A DNA stretch of 64,000 nucleotides from Peiella sedimenti (lineage in GTDB: Bacteria > Pseudomonadota > Alphaproteobacteria > Caulobacterales > Caulobacteraceae). The notes beneath the pieces are model-generated. The model searched no databases. It was not told where the DNA came from and saw nothing but the letters and a program-made list of their open reading frames with translations. Both the position numbers and the translations under genes were made by a program. Location of the stretch: positions 745,501 through 809,500 of the forward strand of contig NZ_JAUKTR010000001.1 of NCBI RefSeq assembly GCF_030504955.1, given 5' to 3'. Numbering within the stretch: the first letter of the stretch is position 1; every line of letters begins with the position of its first letter. Below are positions 45,988-54,296 of the stretch, in pieces.

Positions 45988-47736
45988 TCACGCCTCAGTG
46001 ACCGTGCCCCTCCTCGGCCCAGCGGCGTGGATCGCCTCCGCCAGTTCCGGAATCCCGTACGGCTTTGTCAGTAGCGGGAAACCGGCCTCGCCCGCAGCCG
46101 CGGCGGCTTCGCTGAACCCCGTCGACAGGACGATAGGCTGATCCGGGCGGCGGTTCCTGATTTCGCGGGCCAGAGCCAGGCCGTTCATGGGCCCGGGCAT
46201 GACCATGTCGGAGATGACCAGGTCATAGAGATCCGACCCGTCGAACATCTTCAGCGCCTCATCGGCGGCGCAGGCGCGCACATAGGTGTAGCCCAGGTCT
46301 CGAAGCATGTGGCCGATGCCGGCGGCGACGCCATCGTCGTCTTCCACGAGGAGCGCACGGCCTCGCGCTCGCGGCGCGGCAGGGGGCGCGGCGCTGACCT
46401 CGGCGGCCAAGGCCTTGTCCGTCGTCGGCAGGCACAGAGTGAAGACCGCGCCCCGACCCTCCTCCGACTGCACCGTGACATCCCCACCGCTGGAGCGAGC
46501 GAAGCCATAGACCTGGCTTAAGCCCAGACCGGTGCCGCGGCCGACCTCCTTGGTCGTGAAGAAGGGCTCGAAGACCCTGGACTGCACTGCTGGCGACATG
46601 CCGACGCCGGTGTCGGCCACCCTGATGCAGATTCGCTCGTCGTTTGTCGGCTCGGAAAAGACGGTGATGGTCAGCTCGCCGCCGTCTGGCATGGCGTCGC
46701 GGGCGTTCACCGCCAGGTTCAGCAGCGCCAACTCGAGTTCGCCGACATCGAGCTCGACCGGCCGCAAGGGGCGTTGAACGTCAATGCTGACGCGAATGTC
46801 CTCGCGCAGAGATCGCTCAAGCAGGATTCGCATTCGCTCTACCTGCTCGCCCACATCGACGACCGCGCTCTTCAGAGGTTTGCGCCGCGAGAAGGCCAGC
46901 AGCTGGCGGGTGAGCCCGCTACCGCGTTCGACCGCCTGGCGCATGCCTGCGATCAGGGCCTCACGCCGCTTCGGGTCATCCGAGCGCTGCAGCATATCCG
47001 CGGCGCTCGAGACCACCATGAGCAGGTTGTTGAAGTCATGGGCCACGCCGCCCGTCAGCCGACCCACGGCTTCCAGCTTCTGGGACTGGCGCAGCGCCTC
47101 CTCGGCGCGTTCGCGTTCGGCCATCTGTTCATGAAGCTGCGCGTTGGCGCCGGCCAACTCCTCGGCGCGAGCCGCCAGCTGCCGGTTCGCACGCTTCAGC
47201 GCCGCCTGACCTACCGCGAGCACCGTCATCAGCAATGCCGAAAGAGCCACCACCAGGAACAGGCCGACCCCTTGCGTACGCTGCTGCGCCAGCGGCTTGC
47301 CGACCAACCTCAGACGCGCCGTACCCAGTCTCTGTCCGCCCTGGGTCACGGGCCGCACCACATAGAGGCGGCCGTCCAGGAACTGCGTGGTGTGATCGCG
47401 CGGCGTGGCGACGGGCGGGATGGTCTCTCCACCGCGCGCGTAGCTGGCCACGAGCCGGTTGTTCTGGTCATAGATCGCCGCCGCCAGCACGTTCGGATTC
47501 ACCTGGACGGCGTCGACATAGTCCTGCGCCGCCGTCTGGTCGTCGAACGCCAGGGCGCCACTCACAGCGGAGGCCAGAAGGTCCGCCTGGGCGCCGGCTT
47601 CGCGCGCCAGGTCACGGCGCACGGCCTGCTCATTCAAGAGAAACACCACGGCCGCCACCGCCAGCAGCAGGGCGAGGCTGCCCACGGCCAGAATCGGCAG
47701 ACCGATGCCCGCGAGCGTGCGTCTGAGCCGGTTCAT
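45988..47736 (-). CDS. Hybrid histidine kinase with CHASE8-like periplasmic sensor
   Basis: A 582-residue kinase. Two membrane helices (about 13-35 and 156-178) enclose a periplasmic domain with AGAQADLLASAVSGALAFDD and NPNVLAAAIYDQNNRLVASY, like the CHASE8 domain of the cyclase YfiN. Then His233 in GRLTGGVAHDFNNLLMVVSS, NLAVNARDAMPDGG, VADTGVGMS, GRGTGLGLSQVYGF, and a C-terminal receiver with Asp510 in DLVISDMVMPG. The ATG overlaps the yfiR stop (ATGA). By analogy with YfiR-YfiN, periplasmic YfiR probably restrains this kinase; no partner regulator gene is adjacent. Confidence 0.88.
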   Translation of the reverse strand: MNRLRRTLAGIGLPILAVGSLALLLAVAAVVFLLNEQAVRRDLAREAGAQADLLASAVSGALAFDDQTAAQDYVDAVQVNPNVLAAAIYDQNNRLVASYARGGETIPPVATPRDHTTQFLDGRLYVVRPVTQGGQRLGTARLRLVGKPLAQQRTQGVGLFLVVALSALLMTVLAVGQAALKRANRQLAARAEELAGANAQLHEQMAERERAEEALRQSQKLEAVGRLTGGVAHDFNNLLMVVSSAADMLQRSDDPKRREALIAGMRQAVERGSGLTRQLLAFSRRKPLKSAVVDVGEQVERMRILLERSLREDIRVSIDVQRPLRPVELDVGELELALLNLAVNARDAMPDGGELTITVFSEPTNDERICIRVADTGVGMSPAVQSRVFEPFFTTKEVGRGTGLGLSQVYGFARSSGGDVTVQSEEGRGAVFTLCLPTTDKALAAEVSAAPPAAPRARGRALLVEDDDGVAAGIGHMLRDLGYTYVRACAADEALKMFDGSDLYDLVISDMVMPGPMNGLALAREIRNRRPDQPIVLSTGFSEAAAAAGEAGFPLLTKPYGIPELAEAIHAAGPRRGTVTEA

Positions 47737-48257
47737 CGCGCGCCTCTGACGCTGAGGGCCAGGTTCAGGAGGCGCGAACTGATGCGAAGCCCGGCGCGTT
47801 GGCTTTGGCCTTGATCGATGTGGAATCGAACGCGGCTGTTGACGACCACGAAATGGACGGCGCCGCGATGCCCTGACACATCCGCGTCCGTGACGGTCAG
47901 CACCGGCAGATTGGTCGCAGCCGTAAGGCTGTAGCCCCGTCCGAGATAGGCCACATGGCAGCCGCGCAGCGATTCGGAGCCCACCCGGCGCACCGTGATC
48001 GGGTGTCCCCACGCCGTCTGGCCCTGAGCTGCGCGGTCCAGCGTCTGTCCAAAGGGATCAGCCCCGGCGACGCAAATGTGCAGCGGCGAGCCGTCGGCCG
48101 GGAAGGCTGCAGTGGGCCATTCAACAAAGGCCGTGAAACGCACGAGGTAGTTGGCCTTGACCGCCTGCTCCAGGTGCGTGTTCGCAACGGCCGCGCTGTG
48201 CGCCAGGCACAGGGCGAGCGCCAGGGCCTTCACTCGGAATGCCCCCCGGCTGATCAT
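47733..48257 (-). CDS. YfiR-family periplasmic regulator (DUF4154)
   Basis: A 174-residue exported protein, signal peptide to about AVANT (27). It has the DUF4154 phrases AVKANYLVRFTAFVEWP, PLHICVAGADPFGQTLD, CHVAYLGRGYSL and HFVVVNSRVRFHIDQGQSQR, AGLRISSRLLNLA. In Pseudomonas YfiR binds the periplasmic domain of the diguanylate cyclase YfiN. Here it is co-translated between a TonB receptor (TGATG) and a CHASE8-like kinase (ATGA), so it likely passes a periplasmic or receptor signal to that kinase. Confidence 0.9.
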   Translation of the reverse strand: MISRGAFRVKALALALCLAHSAAVANTHLEQAVKANYLVRFTAFVEWPTAAFPADGSPLHICVAGADPFGQTLDRAAQGQTAWGHPITVRRVGSESLRGCHVAYLGRGYSLTAATNLPVLTVTDADVSGHRGAVHFVVVNSRVRFHIDQGQSQRAGLRISSRLLNLALSVRGAR

Positions 48258-50176
48258 CAGAAGCCCACCGACAGCTTGGCCAGGAAGCTTCGGCCGACCA
48301 GCCTTCTTCGCTCAGGATCCTCCGATTCCAGCCGCTGGTCGTGCAGCAGGTTCGAGCCAATCAGCGACAGCTCGAAATCATCCCGGAAGCGCCAACCGAT
48401 CCGCACGTCCGCATCGGTGTATCCGTCGATCCCCGAGCGCGGCAGCTCGCCCACATTTCTCAGCCTGAAATCCAGCTCCAGTCGTTCGCCCCAACGATGA
48501 TGGGAGCCGAAAAAGACCTGATGCTCGGGGTCGTCGCCGATCGAGGCCAGGCTGGTGATGTCTCCCAGACCGGTCGGGCGGACGCTGAACGACTTTTCGA
48601 GAGAGTTTGCCCCGAAGGTCAGACGCCAGTCGGGCGTGACATCGTAACTGCCCCAGGCCTCCACGCCCCAGCTTTGACCCTCGCCCTCGTTGGTGAATTC
48701 GATGGGCAGGAAGGTCGAAGGATTGGGCGAGACGGTCCTCAGGTCCTCGTAATCGTGGAGGAAGAGCGTGACGGAATAGGAGAGGCGAGGCGTCGGCTGG
48801 GATCGCCAGCCGAGTTCGTAGGCGGTGAGTTGTTCTGACTGGAAATTGCCTGGCGCCAGGAAGCCCGGAAAGGTGAGATCGCGATCGATCCGGCTGGCAG
48901 TGCGTGCGGCCCGTGACACCGCGCCCCACAGCAGCGATCCATCGCCCAGGGTCCACCCCAGGCGAGCACTTGGCAGGAACTCCACCCCGGTGAAGCTGCT
49001 GTCCTCCACCTTGGCGCCCAGGGTGAGCGAGAGGGCAGGGGTGAGGGCGATCTGATCTTGAACGAACAGGCTGGCCAGGGTGATGCGCCGTTCAGGCGGA
49101 TCCAGATACGCCACCGGCGGAACCAGCGTCACCAGGCTGCTCTCGACGATCCGGTAGCCGCCACCCCAAACGACGCCGTGTCGACCCAGGTCGATCACGT
49201 GTTCGGCCGTGGCGTCCCAGGTCGTCACCTGCTCATCCACCTCGGACGACAGACGCCGGTTGTGGTCGACGTAGGCGTTGAGTCTCAGTTCGCCCCGGTC
49301 GCCGACGGCGCTGCGCCAACGGGCCATCAGGAAGCCGCCGTTGATCACGACGTCGTTCTGGACGCCTGTTTCGAAATAATCCCCTTCGACTGTCAGGGCT
49401 CCCGAGGCGCCGCCGAAGTCAGCACGACCAGCAAGACGGAACCCCGCTGTTTCGTCGTTCGCCGACGCGCCAGAGGGAAGGTCCGTAGAGCTGCGGTCAA
49501 AGGCCGTAGCCGACAGTCGCCAGGCGCCATCCACGCCCTCGAAGACTCCGCCGGTGCGCAGGTTCAGCAACCGGTCGTCGTCGCCCGCCGCAACGGAGGC
49601 GGCTGGAGCCGCGGTCTCATAGGCCGAGCGCGTGATGATGTTGATGACGCCATTGACCGCGTTGGCGCCATAAAGAGCGCCGCCTGGCCCACTGATGACC
49701 TCGATGCGCTCAATGTCCTCCAGCACAATGCCCTGGGTGTCCCAGAGGACCCCCGCGTGCAGGGTCGTGTAGATGCTGCGGCCGTCGATCAGGACCAGCA
49801 ACTTGTTGCTGGTTTCAAAGCCGTTGAAGCCCCTCGCGCTGATCGCGTAATCGCCCGCATTCACGCGCTGCACGTTCAGGTTTGGCGCCAGGCGCAGCAC
49901 TTCGGGGATGCTTGTGGCGCCTGAGCGCCGGATGTCGTCCCGACTGATGACGAAGATCGACGCCGCCGCGCGGGACAGATGCTCGGGCCGCCGCGAGACC
50001 GAGGTGACCTGAACCTCGACCTGGGCCAACTGCTCCAGCGACAGCTGCGCCAGCTCGTCGGCCGTCGGTTGCGGCAGATCGTTCGAAAGCGCCGTGGAAC
50101 TGGCGAGCGCCAGAACCGATGCGCCGACCGCGAGCGACATGCTGCTTCCCCCCACCGTAGCCGTTGCGTCGGCCAT
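48257..50176 (-). CDS. TonB-dependent receptor of the YfiR/kinase operon
   Basis: A 639-residue receptor. After a signal region it has LPQPTADELAQLSLEQLAQV, then a plug with ATSIPEVLRLAPNLNVQRVN, AISARGFNGF, LLVLIDGRSIYTTLHAGVLW and IEVISGPGGALYGANAVNGV. The barrel ends SFLAKLSVGF. ADELAQLSLEQLAQVEV just before the plug is typical of receptors found beside DUF4154 genes. The start may be ATG 50176 or ATG 50140; the latter gives a shorter, cleaner signal peptide. Ligand unknown. Confidence 0.9.
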   Translation of the reverse strand: MADATATVGGSSMSLAVGASVLALASSTALSNDLPQPTADELAQLSLEQLAQVEVQVTSVSRRPEHLSRAAASIFVISRDDIRRSGATSIPEVLRLAPNLNVQRVNAGDYAISARGFNGFETSNKLLVLIDGRSIYTTLHAGVLWDTQGIVLEDIERIEVISGPGGALYGANAVNGVINIITRSAYETAAPAASVAAGDDDRLLNLRTGGVFEGVDGAWRLSATAFDRSSTDLPSGASANDETAGFRLAGRADFGGASGALTVEGDYFETGVQNDVVINGGFLMARWRSAVGDRGELRLNAYVDHNRRLSSEVDEQVTTWDATAEHVIDLGRHGVVWGGGYRIVESSLVTLVPPVAYLDPPERRITLASLFVQDQIALTPALSLTLGAKVEDSSFTGVEFLPSARLGWTLGDGSLLWGAVSRAARTASRIDRDLTFPGFLAPGNFQSEQLTAYELGWRSQPTPRLSYSVTLFLHDYEDLRTVSPNPSTFLPIEFTNEGEGQSWGVEAWGSYDVTPDWRLTFGANSLEKSFSVRPTGLGDITSLASIGDDPEHQVFFGSHHRWGERLELDFRLRNVGELPRSGIDGYTDADVRIGWRFRDDFELSLIGSNLLHDQRLESEDPERRRLVGRSFLAKLSVGF

Positions 50177-50227
50177 CAACGCGCAAGGCTGTGCACGGTT
50201 CCGCACACTGACGGGTCAGGCGCATCC

Positions 50228-50241
50228 TTGAGCCAGATCAA
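50228..50241. promoter_or_regulatory. FixK/FNR-like box before the universal stress protein
   Basis: TTGAG-CCAG-ATCAA matches TTGAT-N4-ATCAA with one changed base. It is centred about 58 nt before the UspA start and 59 nt before the divergent receptor, so it may serve the stress gene under low oxygen. Confidence 0.6.
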
Positions 50242-50291
50242 TGCCGCCTCCGCGCCGTCGAGTCATGCAGATGTCTCTTGAGGAGGCTGCC

Positions 50292-51149
50292 ATGAGCTAC
50301 AAGGCCATCACCGTCCTGCTGTACGGGCGCGACGACCCGCACACTCTTAGCGCTGCAGCTTGGCTGGCCGCGGAGCATGGCGCACGGCTGACCGCGACGC
50401 CGGTCTATCCCGATCCGGCCTCCGATCTGATCGCGGCCGGGGCGGCCCTCGGCGCGGCCATTCCTCAGTCAACCTATGATGAGATGGCTGAGCTCAATCA
50501 GGAGATCCAGGCGGGTCTGGAGAAGGCTTGCCGCAAGGCCTGCGCCGAGGCCGACATCGCGTACGGAGCTGGGGAAGGCGCCCCGCGCCTGATCTTGGAG
50601 GACCTGAACCCCATCGTGTGGACGGCGCTGGAGCGGGCCTGCACACTGACCGATCTGGTTGTCGTGGGGCGTGGTTTCGTCAAGGCGATGCCCCAGCGGG
50701 CCATGCAGGTCCTCGAGGACGTGCTCATGCGCCTGCGCGTGCCCCTGTTGGTGGTGTCCAGAGGCGTGGGCGATCTGACGGGGCCGGTGGCTATCGCCTG
50801 GAATGGGCGGCTCGAGGCCGCGCGCGCCGTCAAGGGCGCCATGCCCCTGATTGCGGGCGGATCGCAAACCCTGATCCTGCAGCACCCTAGCGTCAGCGTC
50901 GTTGAGGCTCTCGGTCCTGAGGTGTTGGCCGATTATCTCGAGAGCCACGAGTTGGGCGGCTCCGACCTTGTCTACTTTGGCGGCGATGACGCCGGAGATG
51001 CGCTCCTGCAAGAGGCGAGAAGGCGGAACGTCGGCCTGCTTGTGGCTGGGGCTTACGGACATTCGCGTCTGCGCGAACTGGTGCTGGGCGGCGTCACGCG
51101 CAGCCTGTTGTTCGCCGACGAGGCGCCATCCCTTCTGCTTGCCCATTGA
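50292..51149 (+). CDS. Tandem universal stress protein
   Basis: A 285-residue protein with two Usp-like halves. The first half (about 3-145) has YKAITVLLYGRDDPHTLSAA and ends VLEDVLMRLRVPLLVVSRG; the second (about 150-285) has VAIAWNGRLEAARAVKGAMP and the nucleotide-loop pattern VAGAYGHSRLRELVLGGVTR. GAGGAGG lies 6 nt before ATG 50292. The FixK-like box upstream fits the frequent induction of such proteins under oxygen limitation. Co-transcribed with the next gene (stop and start within a few bases). Confidence 0.88.
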   Translation: MSYKAITVLLYGRDDPHTLSAAAWLAAEHGARLTATPVYPDPASDLIAAGAALGAAIPQSTYDEMAELNQEIQAGLEKACRKACAEADIAYGAGEGAPRLILEDLNPIVWTALERACTLTDLVVVGRGFVKAMPQRAMQVLEDVLMRLRVPLLVVSRGVGDLTGPVAIAWNGRLEAARAVKGAMPLIAGGSQTLILQHPSVSVVEALGPEVLADYLESHELGGSDLVYFGGDDAGDALLQEARRRNVGLLVAGAYGHSRLRELVLGGVTRSLLFADEAPSLLLAH

Positions 51150-51151
51150 GA

Positions 51152-51607
51152 ATGAACATGAATCTGACCGGGAACACTCTCATCGTCGTTGCGGACGGCG
51201 CTCACGCGCGAATTTTCGAAGAGAAGGTGAGGGGCGGGGCCCTCACCGAGATCAGCGAGCGACTAGGCGATTTCGGCCACCTTGGACCGCTGGCGAAACG
51301 GCCGCGCGTCCAGGTGCATGCGCGGATGGGGTTCGGCTCCCATACGACGGAGAGCGAGTCGATCTCCGTGCGAGAGGAGGGCCGCTACATCCAGGCGCTG
51401 GCCGATCGCCTGGACGAGATGGGCGCGCCCAAGGCCTTCGACGAGATCGTCCTGATCGCGCCGCCCAAGGCGCTGGGCGGACTTCGCGTGGCCCTCTCGC
51501 CGGCCCTGGCCAGGAAGGTGACGGGTTCTGAGGCGGCCGAGCGGATCACCGACGACGAAGAGGGCGTGCGCAAGGCCTTGCGTCGAATTCGGCTCAAGGC
51601 GCGTTGA
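51152..51607 (+). CDS. Host-attachment-family protein
   Basis: A 151-residue protein beginning NLTGNTLIVVADGAHARIFE, with ALTEISERLGDFGHL, TESESISVREEGRYIQALAD and DEIVLIAPPKALGGLRVALS. These match the family annotated as proteins required for attachment to host cells, related to release-factor eRF1-like folds. The biochemical role is unknown. ATG 51152 or 51158. It follows the universal stress protein with 2 nt between, suggesting a shared stress operon. Confidence 0.82.
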   Translation: MNMNLTGNTLIVVADGAHARIFEEKVRGGALTEISERLGDFGHLGPLAKRPRVQVHARMGFGSHTTESESISVREEGRYIQALADRLDEMGAPKAFDEIVLIAPPKALGGLRVALSPALARKVTGSEAAERITDDEEGVRKALRRIRLKAR

Positions 51608-51641
51608 TCGCATACCTGTTCAGAAAGAGGGACTGAAGACG

Positions 51642-52022
51642 ATGGCCGATCGCGCCTATCACCACATTCATCTTGAACTGGCCCGCGAACCTTCCGCACC
51701 CGGCGGCGACGCCAGGCTGGGCTACGACGTGGTCGCTCCACTGACCGCCGAGGGACGCCTGGACGTGGATGGGTGCCGGGCCGACCCTGATCGTTGTCGT
51801 GTAAGGCGCTTCCGCGACGGCGAGACCGAGGATGTGGGCGTCCTCCGCAGCCGCCGCGGCGGCGGCTGGGTCTTCGACTTCGACGAGGGCGAGGCGGACG
51901 ACGAAGCCGGTTTCCGCCTCGACGACGAACAGTTCCAGCCCGGCGAATACGTCTCGGTGCGCATGACGGACGGCCAGATGCACACCTTTCGCGTCGTCAC
52001 GGTGCGGCGGCTGGAAGGCTGA
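51642..52022 (+). CDS. Conserved hypothetical protein
   Basis: A 126-residue soluble protein with no signal peptide: MADRAYHHIHLELAREP, DGCRADPDRCRVRRFRDGE, RGGGWVFDFDEGEADDEAGF and ending QFQPGEYVSVRMTDGQMHTF, RVVTVRRLEG. The end looks like a small beta-barrel. It follows the stress genes by 34 nt and may belong to the same transcript. Function not recognised. Confidence 0.6.
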   Translation: MADRAYHHIHLELAREPSAPGGDARLGYDVVAPLTAEGRLDVDGCRADPDRCRVRRFRDGETEDVGVLRSRRGGGWVFDFDEGEADDEAGFRLDDEQFQPGEYVSVRMTDGQMHTFRVVTVRRLEG

Positions 52023-52124
52023 GCCGTTCGGCTACCAGCGGTCGGATTAACGCGACGAAGGCCGTTCCTCGGCGCCGTCATTCAGCGTCCCCTCCTGTGG
52101 CCAGGGAAACCATCGGAGGGAACC

Positions 52125-52406
52125 ATGAAGGGCCTGTTTCTTGCCGCGTCGGCGGCGCTAATCATCAGCGGCGCGGCGGCGCCGGCTGAAGCCAAGGGAT
52201 TGGGCATCGATCCAAACGGCGCGCCGGCCTGGTGCGACCGCGGAACCATGATCGATCCCAACGGCTGTCCCGTCGCCCTTGATCAAGGCAGCGCCATCGA
52301 CCCGAACGGCGCCCGCGACAAGGCGCGCTCGCATATGGATCCGAACGGCCAGCCGCTGTTCGCCGTCCTCGGTGACTGGTTCGCGGGCCTGTTCTGGTTC
52401 TGGTGA
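52125..52406 (+). CDS. Small secreted protein with four DPNG repeats
   Basis: A 93-residue protein with a signal peptide (cleavage near APAEA, 23). The mature part carries four copies of an (I/M)DPNG motif at residues 28-32, 43-47, 58-62 and 71-75, spaced 15, 15 and 13 residues, then LFAVLGDWFAGLFWFW. The DPNG turns could bind calcium or form repeated loops, and the aromatic end may insert in a membrane. Two Cys (37 and 48) sit in repeats 1 and 2. CGGAGGG precedes the ATG. Unknown family. Confidence 0.65.
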   Translation: MKGLFLAASAALIISGAAAPAEAKGLGIDPNGAPAWCDRGTMIDPNGCPVALDQGSAIDPNGARDKARSHMDPNGQPLFAVLGDWFAGLFWFW

Positions 52407-52464
52407 GATCGCCATGAAGCCGGACAGCGCGGGCGGGATACGTAGCGTCCTGCCCGCCGTCACC

Positions 52465-53721
52465 TCAGATCGGGCGGATCAGCGCGATCTTCTTCTTGCC
52501 CGCGGCCAGCTTGGCGACCCCATCGGCGGTCAGGTCAGCCCGGGTAACCAATCGTGACCCGTCGCTGATCGGCGCATCGTTCAGGCGCAAGCCCCCGCCC
52601 TGAGCCAGTCGGCGCGCTTCGCCGTTCGAGGCCGTTAGACCGGCGCGGGTCATCAGGGCGGCGATCTGGGCGCCCTCGAACTCCGCGGCGGGAATCTCGA
52701 CCGTCGGCAGATCCGCCGACAACCGTCCCTGCTCGAAGGCGGCCTCTGCTCCGGCGCGCGCGTGGGCGGCGGCGTCCGCGCCGTGCACCAGGCTGGTCAC
52801 CTGGTCCGCCAGAACCTTCTTGGCCTCGTTGATCTCGGCGCCCTGCAAGGCCTCCAGTCGCGCAATCTCATCCAGCGGCAGGTCCGTGAACAGGCGCAGG
52901 AACCGCCCCACATCGGCATCCTCGGCGTTGCGCCAGTACTGCCAGAAGTGGAAGGGCTCCAGTTGATCCGCGTTCAGCCACACCGCGCCCTGGGCGGTCT
53001 TGCCCATCTTGGCGCCCGAGGCGGTGGCCAGAAGGGGCGTGGTCAGGCCGAAGACCGGCTTCTGATCGACACGGCGGGTCAGTTCGACCCCGTTGACGAT
53101 ATTGCCCCACTGATCGGATCCGCCGAGCTGCAGCGTGCAGCCGTAGCGACGGTTCAGCTCCAGGAAGTCCACCGCCTGCATCAGCATGTAGTTGAACTCA
53201 AGGAAGGTCAGCGGCTGCTCCCGCTCAAGCCGCAACTTCACCGAGTCGAACGCCAGCATGCGATTGATGGTGAAGTGCGGCCCGTACTCGCGCAGGAACT
53301 CGATGTAGCCGAAGCCCGACAGCCATTCGTCGTTGTCGACAAGCAGGGCATCGGTCGGCCCGTCGCCGAAGGTCAGCAGGCGTTCGAACACCGGTCGGAT
53401 CGAGGCGATGTTGCCCTTGATGGCCTCATCGGTCAGCAGCTGTCGCTGGGTGTCCTTGCCGGAGGGGTCGCCCACCTTGGTGGTCCCGCCGCCCATGAGG
53501 ACGATCGGCTTGTGCCCGGCCTGCTGCAGGCGGCGCAGCAGCATGATCTGGATCAGGCTGCCCACGTGCAGGCTGGGGGCCGTGGCGTCAAAGCCGATGT
53601 AGCCCGTGACGATCCCGGACGCGGCGGCCGCGTCCAACTCCTCCGGATGGGTGATCTGGTGGATATAGCCGCGGGCTTGCATGGTGCGCAGGAACTCGGA
53701 TTTGAAGGCGGGCGTGGTCAT
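52465..53721 (-). CDS. tyrS: Tyrosyl-tRNA synthetase
   Basis: A 418-residue class I synthetase. The HIGH-like motif is in [20 protein letters not shown], the tyrosine pocket in [20 protein letters not shown] and [16 protein letters not shown], the KMSKS-like motif in [14 protein letters not shown], and an S4 domain ends the protein ([20 protein letters not shown]). ATG 53721 is chosen; longer forms add unrelated residues. Divergent from the DOMON-like gene with a 47-nt gap. Confidence 0.96.
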   Translation of the reverse strand: MTTPAFKSEFLRTMQARGYIHQITHPEELDAAAASGIVTGYIGFDATAPSLHVGSLIQIMLLRRLQQAGHKPIVLMGGGTTKVGDPSGKDTQRQLLTDEAIKGNIASIRPVFERLLTFGDGPTDALLVDNDEWLSGFGYIEFLREYGPHFTINRMLAFDSVKLRLEREQPLTFLEFNYMLMQAVDFLELNRRYGCTLQLGGSDQWGNIVNGVELTRRVDQKPVFGLTTPLLATASGAKMGKTAQGAVWLNADQLEPFHFWQYWRNAEDADVGRFLRLFTDLPLDEIARLEALQGAEINEAKKVLADQVTSLVHGADAAAHARAGAEAAFEQGRLSADLPTVEIPAAEFEGAQIAALMTRAGLTASNGEARRLAQGGGLRLNDAPISDGSRLVTRADLTADGVAKLAAGKKKIALIRPI

Positions 53722-53768
53722 GATCAAGGCGCTTGGCGGAACGAGGAAGCGGCGTGTAGCACGAGCCC

Positions 53769-54296
53769 ATGAAGGCGCGAACCGCAAGCACGAAGACAGT
53801 GAAGCTCAGGCCGTTTTCGGTCGGCGGCTCGCCCCGCGTCCAACTTGAAGTCTGGATCGAGCGCCAGGGCGACCGTCTGTGGTTGCGCTACCTCGCGGAA
53901 GGCGAGGTGGACCGGGTCGATTGGCCCGCGCCCGCAGGAAACCAACGCGCCGATGAACTGTGGCGGCACACCTGTTTCGAGGCTTTTGTCCGCACGCCGG
54001 ACGGCTATCGTGAGTTCAACCTGTCGCCGTCGGGCCACTGGGCGTCGTACCGGTTCGACGGGTACCGCTCAGGCATGGCGCTGGCCGATGAGATCGTCGA
54101 CATCCTGGGCCTGAACGGCGCCGGCGACATGGTGGCGCTGGAGGCGGCGATCGACCTGCCCTCCGGGGCTGATCGTCTTGGCCTCTCCGCCGTGATCGAG
54201 GACGTCGACGGCGGCATTTCCTATTGGGCGCTGGCGCATCCGTCGGATAAGCCGGACTTCCACCATCCCGACTCCTTCATCCTGGAGCTTCCATGA
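53769..54296 (+). CDS. DOMON-like domain protein coupled to NamZ
   Basis: A 175-residue beta-sandwich protein of the DOMON-like (MurB-neighbour) type: [59 protein letters not shown] and a C-terminal [19 protein letters not shown]. No signal peptide, hence cytosolic. DOMON folds can bind sugars or heme. The stop overlaps the namZ start (ATGA), which suggests a shared task in cell-wall sugar recycling. Confidence 0.8.
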   Translation: MKARTASTKTVKLRPFSVGGSPRVQLEVWIERQGDRLWLRYLAEGEVDRVDWPAPAGNQRADELWRHTCFEAFVRTPDGYREFNLSPSGHWASYRFDGYRSGMALADEIVDILGLNGAGDMVALEAAIDLPSGADRLGLSAVIEDVDGGISYWALAHPSDKPDFHHPDSFILELP

